NCBI GenBank assembly: GCA_964556665.1
Contig: CAZKXU010000048.1
Coordinates: 1 to 25,322, forward strand
Direction: 5' to 3'
Source of the DNA: CAZKXU01 sp964556665
GTDB lineage: Bacteria > Bdellovibrionota_C > UBA2361 > CAZKXU01
DNA length: 25,322 bases
Made by a program: the position numbers and the translations under genes. Position 1 is the first letter of the stretch; every line of letters starts with the position of its first letter. The notes under the pieces are model-generated. The model was given only the letters and a program-made list of their open reading frames with translations. It made no database searches and was not told where the DNA came from. Of this stretch, positions 23,472-25,322 are shown piece after piece.

Positions 23472-23524
23472 AAAAATCCTTTAATAGACAACCATCCTCT
23501 GCGATTAAGCCTTCTATTCTGATT

Positions 23525-23592
23525 AGAAACATTTCAGACAGTTTCTACCTTCAGCTACAGAAATCGACTGATTTGCATAAGTGGTAAATCAG
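23525..23592. promoter_or_regulatory. Inverted repeats upstream of the HTH gene
   Basis: AGAAAC/GTTTCT (23525-23530 and 23541-23546) and CTGATTT/AAATCAG (23568-23574 and 23586-23592), with AACATTTC and GAAATGTT also mirrored across the region. AT-rich 177-bp gap; operator or promoter function is inferred only. Confidence 0.35.
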
Positions 23593-23648
23593 AAATGTTA
23601 GGAATCTTTCTAAGAAATACTCGGTTTTTAATCTAGGTAAAATACCTA

Positions 23649-24095
23649 TTACTGCTGTAACTTCCAGTTATATGGTATCTTTGGGCTAAGCGGTTCAAGA
23701 CGTTCAATCTCCTCAGGATCGTGGGGTATGCTAGCGCAATTAGCCACCATCGCTCTCTCTGTTCCGATCCCCTTAAATCCGCTCCATACACCCGGAGGAA
23801 TAGTAACCAATGAGTAGTTGGATTCACCTATGAATAGCTCCATGATCTGCTCCTCGCTCTTACTGCCGCGGCGATCGTCAAAAATAACAAGCTTGATCTC
23901 TCCGGCCGGTACAGCGTAATTAAGAGTCATCTTTTTATGTCGATGCCAACCCTTAACTACTCCTGGATATACATATGAAAAGTATATCTCTCCAAACTGT
24001 GTAAACGGATCTTTGTCGTTACGCAGCATGCACATAAGTTTTCCACGTTCATCCTGAACGGTGCGAAGAGCAGTTATAATGACACCTTCTATCAT
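23649..24095 (-). CDS. dTDP-4-dehydrorhamnose 3,5-epimerase-like sugar epimerase
   Basis: A 148-residue cupin-fold protein of the RmlC-like family, shorter than typical RmlC (about 180). Visible are GVVKGWHRHKKMTLNYAVPAGEIKLVIFDDRRGS (conserved His region, split here as GWHRHKK and VIFDDRRGS) and IPPGVWSGFKG. Such proteins epimerise or otherwise process nucleotide-bound 4-keto-6-deoxy sugars. The start at 24095 is chosen because GGAGG precedes it (24099-24103) and because it forms an ATGA overlap with the dehydratase stop; a longer frame to 24164 would overlap by 73 bases. The neighbour suggests that the substrate is CDP-4-keto-6-deoxyglucose rather than a dTDP sugar; this is inference. Confidence 0.82.
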   Translation of the reverse strand: MIEGVIITALRTVQDERGKLMCMLRNDKDPFTQFGEIYFSYVYPGVVKGWHRHKKMTLNYAVPAGEIKLVIFDDRRGSKSEEQIMELFIGESNYSLVTIPPGVWSGFKGIGTERAMVANCASIPHDPEEIERLEPLSPKIPYNWKLQQ

Positions 24096-25189
24096 TGACC
24101 TCCGATCCATCCAAGTTTGCGCTCCTCTGCAAGCTCGACATACCGGTTGATCTGCTCTAAGCATTTAGGCGCACATTTTTCAGAGTTAAAATAGCTTCTG
24201 TACCAATCGACTGTAAAACTAACGGTTTCCTTAAAATTAAGAACCGGCATCCAATACAATAGAAGGTGAGCTTTATCACAGCTAAGTTTTAGCAGATTTG
24301 CCTCTGTAAGGCTGCTTGAATTAGGTGCTACTATCCAATCTCCGTGCCAGTGCTCCTGCATTGCTCCAAGCAGCTCTACCACGCTGGCATCCTGAGTGGC
24401 AGCTGGACCAAAATTGAAAGCCTCCCCATTTAGTCTATGATCCTGAGATAAGCGCTGTCCTAGTAGCAGATATCCGCTTAGCGGTTCTAGTACATGCTGC
24501 CATGGTCGGGTAGCCTTAGGTGAGCGGATCTCAACCGGTTCATTCGATGCCCATGCGCGCATAGCGTCAGGCACGATCCGATTAGTAGCAAAATCACCTC
24601 CCCCAATTACGTTACCAGCTCTTGTAATACCTACCTTAATGTTTGATCCAGGTGCAGAGAATAGGGCAGCGTAACTCTTAAGCACCATCTCGGCTGCTGC
24701 CTTAGAGTTGCTGTACGGATCTTTTCCTCCTAGAGTGTCGTTTTCACGGTAGCCCCAGACCCACTCATTATTCTCGTAGACTTTATCACTAGTAATTGCG
24801 ATGCAAGTGGCAGGGTGATTGCTAAGCCGTAACGCCTCTAATAGGTTAAGTGTGCCAACCATGTTAGTTTCAAATGTTAGGTGTGGCTCCTGATATGAGC
24901 GTCTTACTAAGGATTGCGCCGCTAGATGAAATACAAAGTCTGGTTTGAGATCAGAGATAATTCGTTTAACACCTGCAAAATCTCTTATATCTTGGGTGTA
25001 ATGTGTGCATTGCTGAGCCACTGCGGCAGCTTCAAAGAGTGAAGGTTGCGTAGGAATTCCATTAGCTAGCCCATAGATCTTTGCTCCAAGCTGATTAAGC
25101 CAGATCGAGAGCCAGGCCCCTTTGAATCCGGTATCTCCAGTGATTAATACTTTCTTGTCTCGGTAAATGCCAGCAAATGTATTTTGCAT
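24092..25189 (-). CDS. rfbG: CDP-glucose 4,6-dehydratase
   Basis: Converts CDP-glucose to CDP-4-keto-6-deoxyglucose, the entry to 3,6-dideoxy and related sugars of surface polysaccharides. The 365-residue extended SDR has ITGDTGFKGAWLSIWLNQLGA at the N-terminus, in which GxTGFKGxWL is characteristic of RfbG, then PSLFEAA, DIRDF, ITSDKVYEN and the catalytic DPYSNSK (Tyr/Lys). PWQHVLEPLSGYLLLG is also typical. The cytidylyltransferase (rfbF) and rfbH usually found beside it are not in the window. A promoter lies immediately upstream and no Shine-Dalgarno is seen. Confidence 0.92.
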   Translation of the reverse strand: MQNTFAGIYRDKKVLITGDTGFKGAWLSIWLNQLGAKIYGLANGIPTQPSLFEAAAVAQQCTHYTQDIRDFAGVKRIISDLKPDFVFHLAAQSLVRRSYQEPHLTFETNMVGTLNLLEALRLSNHPATCIAITSDKVYENNEWVWGYRENDTLGGKDPYSNSKAAAEMVLKSYAALFSAPGSNIKVGITRAGNVIGGGDFATNRIVPDAMRAWASNEPVEIRSPKATRPWQHVLEPLSGYLLLGQRLSQDHRLNGEAFNFGPAATQDASVVELLGAMQEHWHGDWIVAPNSSSLTEANLLKLSCDKAHLLLYWMPVLNFKETVSFTVDWYRSYFNSEKCAPKCLEQINRYVELAEERKLGWIGGQ

Positions 25190-25196
25190 CTATTTA

Positions 25197-25225
25197 AAGA
25201 TAGTAGAGTGTGTTGGTTAAATCAA
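25197..25225 (-). promoter_or_regulatory. Promoter of the CDP-glucose dehydratase gene
   Basis: Minus strand TTGATT (25225-25220), 17-base spacer, TATCTT (25202-25197), only 7 bases before the ATG. Suggests a leaderless transcript. Confidence 0.45.
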
Positions 25226-25231
25226 CCTCCC

Positions 25232-25251
25232 CTGGGAGCGCGGAGCTCCAG
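25232..25251. repeat. Short GC-rich hairpin, possible partial repeat
   Basis: CTGGGAGC and GCTCCAG pair around GCGGA, followed by CCCCGC. It looks like the edge of another palindromic intergenic element that continues towards the end of the window. Confidence 0.4.
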
Positions 25252-25322
25252 CCCCGCTTTGTACGAGTTTCTAGTGCTTCGCCAAATAAGTTTTTTCACG
25301 TATAGCGCGCAGCGTTGCCCCA

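Noticed and set aside
1..25322. CRISPR arrays, tRNA or rRNA genes, IS elements
   Set aside because: No regularly spaced direct repeats, no T-arm-like cloverleaf sequence and no transposase or integrase frames were found; the repeats present are palindromic and dispersed.

Overview
The window is a 25.3-kb chromosomal segment of a Gram-negative-type bacterium with GC in the mid-40s by eye. It holds 17 protein genes with assignable or describable products, a short regulatory peptide gene, several families of palindromic intergenic repeats, and no tRNA, rRNA, CRISPR or transposase that I can recognise. Fused aspartokinase-homoserine dehydrogenase followed by thrB and thrC, and a trpE-G-D-C operon with a Trp-codon leader peptide, are proteobacteria-like arrangements. 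The scattered palindromic repeats and a divergent membrane pyrophosphatase fit an environmental lineage in or near the former Deltaproteobacteria, but I cannot place it further.

Layout. 1-1381: 3' part of a membrane glycosyltransferase (+). 1385-4525 (-): a short-chain dehydrogenase and a two-domain flavoprotein of the 2-aminobenzoyl-CoA monooxygenase/reductase type. 4622-9760 (-): thrA, thrB, thrC with repeats before, inside and after. 9863-11038 (-): a membrane-anchored SGNH hydrolase. 11098-15091 (-): trpEGDC, headed by promoter, leader peptide (trpL) and attenuator-like structures. 15163-15441: paired long hairpins, an intrinsic terminator and a 43-codon frame without a start. 15460-16680 (+): arylsulfotransferase-like beta-propeller. 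16712-17590 (-): HAD phosphatase. 17834-18742 (-): cysteine-rich protein of unknown function with no recognisable start. 18732-20435 (-): argS, divergent from 20631-23111 (+), a membrane pyrophosphatase. 23229-23471 (-): small excisionase-like HTH protein. 23649-25189 (-): sugar 3,5-epimerase-like protein and CDP-glucose 4,6-dehydratase, an overlapping pair for a deoxysugar.

How it fits together. The thr genes take aspartate semialdehyde and homoserine to threonine. The trp genes take chorismate to indole-3-glycerol phosphate; trpF, trpB and trpA are not in the window. trpE/G, trpG/D and trpD/C overlap, which implies translational coupling. The main regulatory finding is the trp leader: a strong promoter, a 21-residue peptide ending in Trp-Trp-Ala, and hairpins before trpE. 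In three places (trpL, argS, the CDP-glucose dehydratase) a -10 box sits only 7-10 bases before the ATG with no ribosome-binding site, which suggests leaderless messages.

The parts least explained by known families are the cysteine-rich gene, the start-less frame beside the trp promoter, and the repeats, especially a polar 76-78-bp family present three times.
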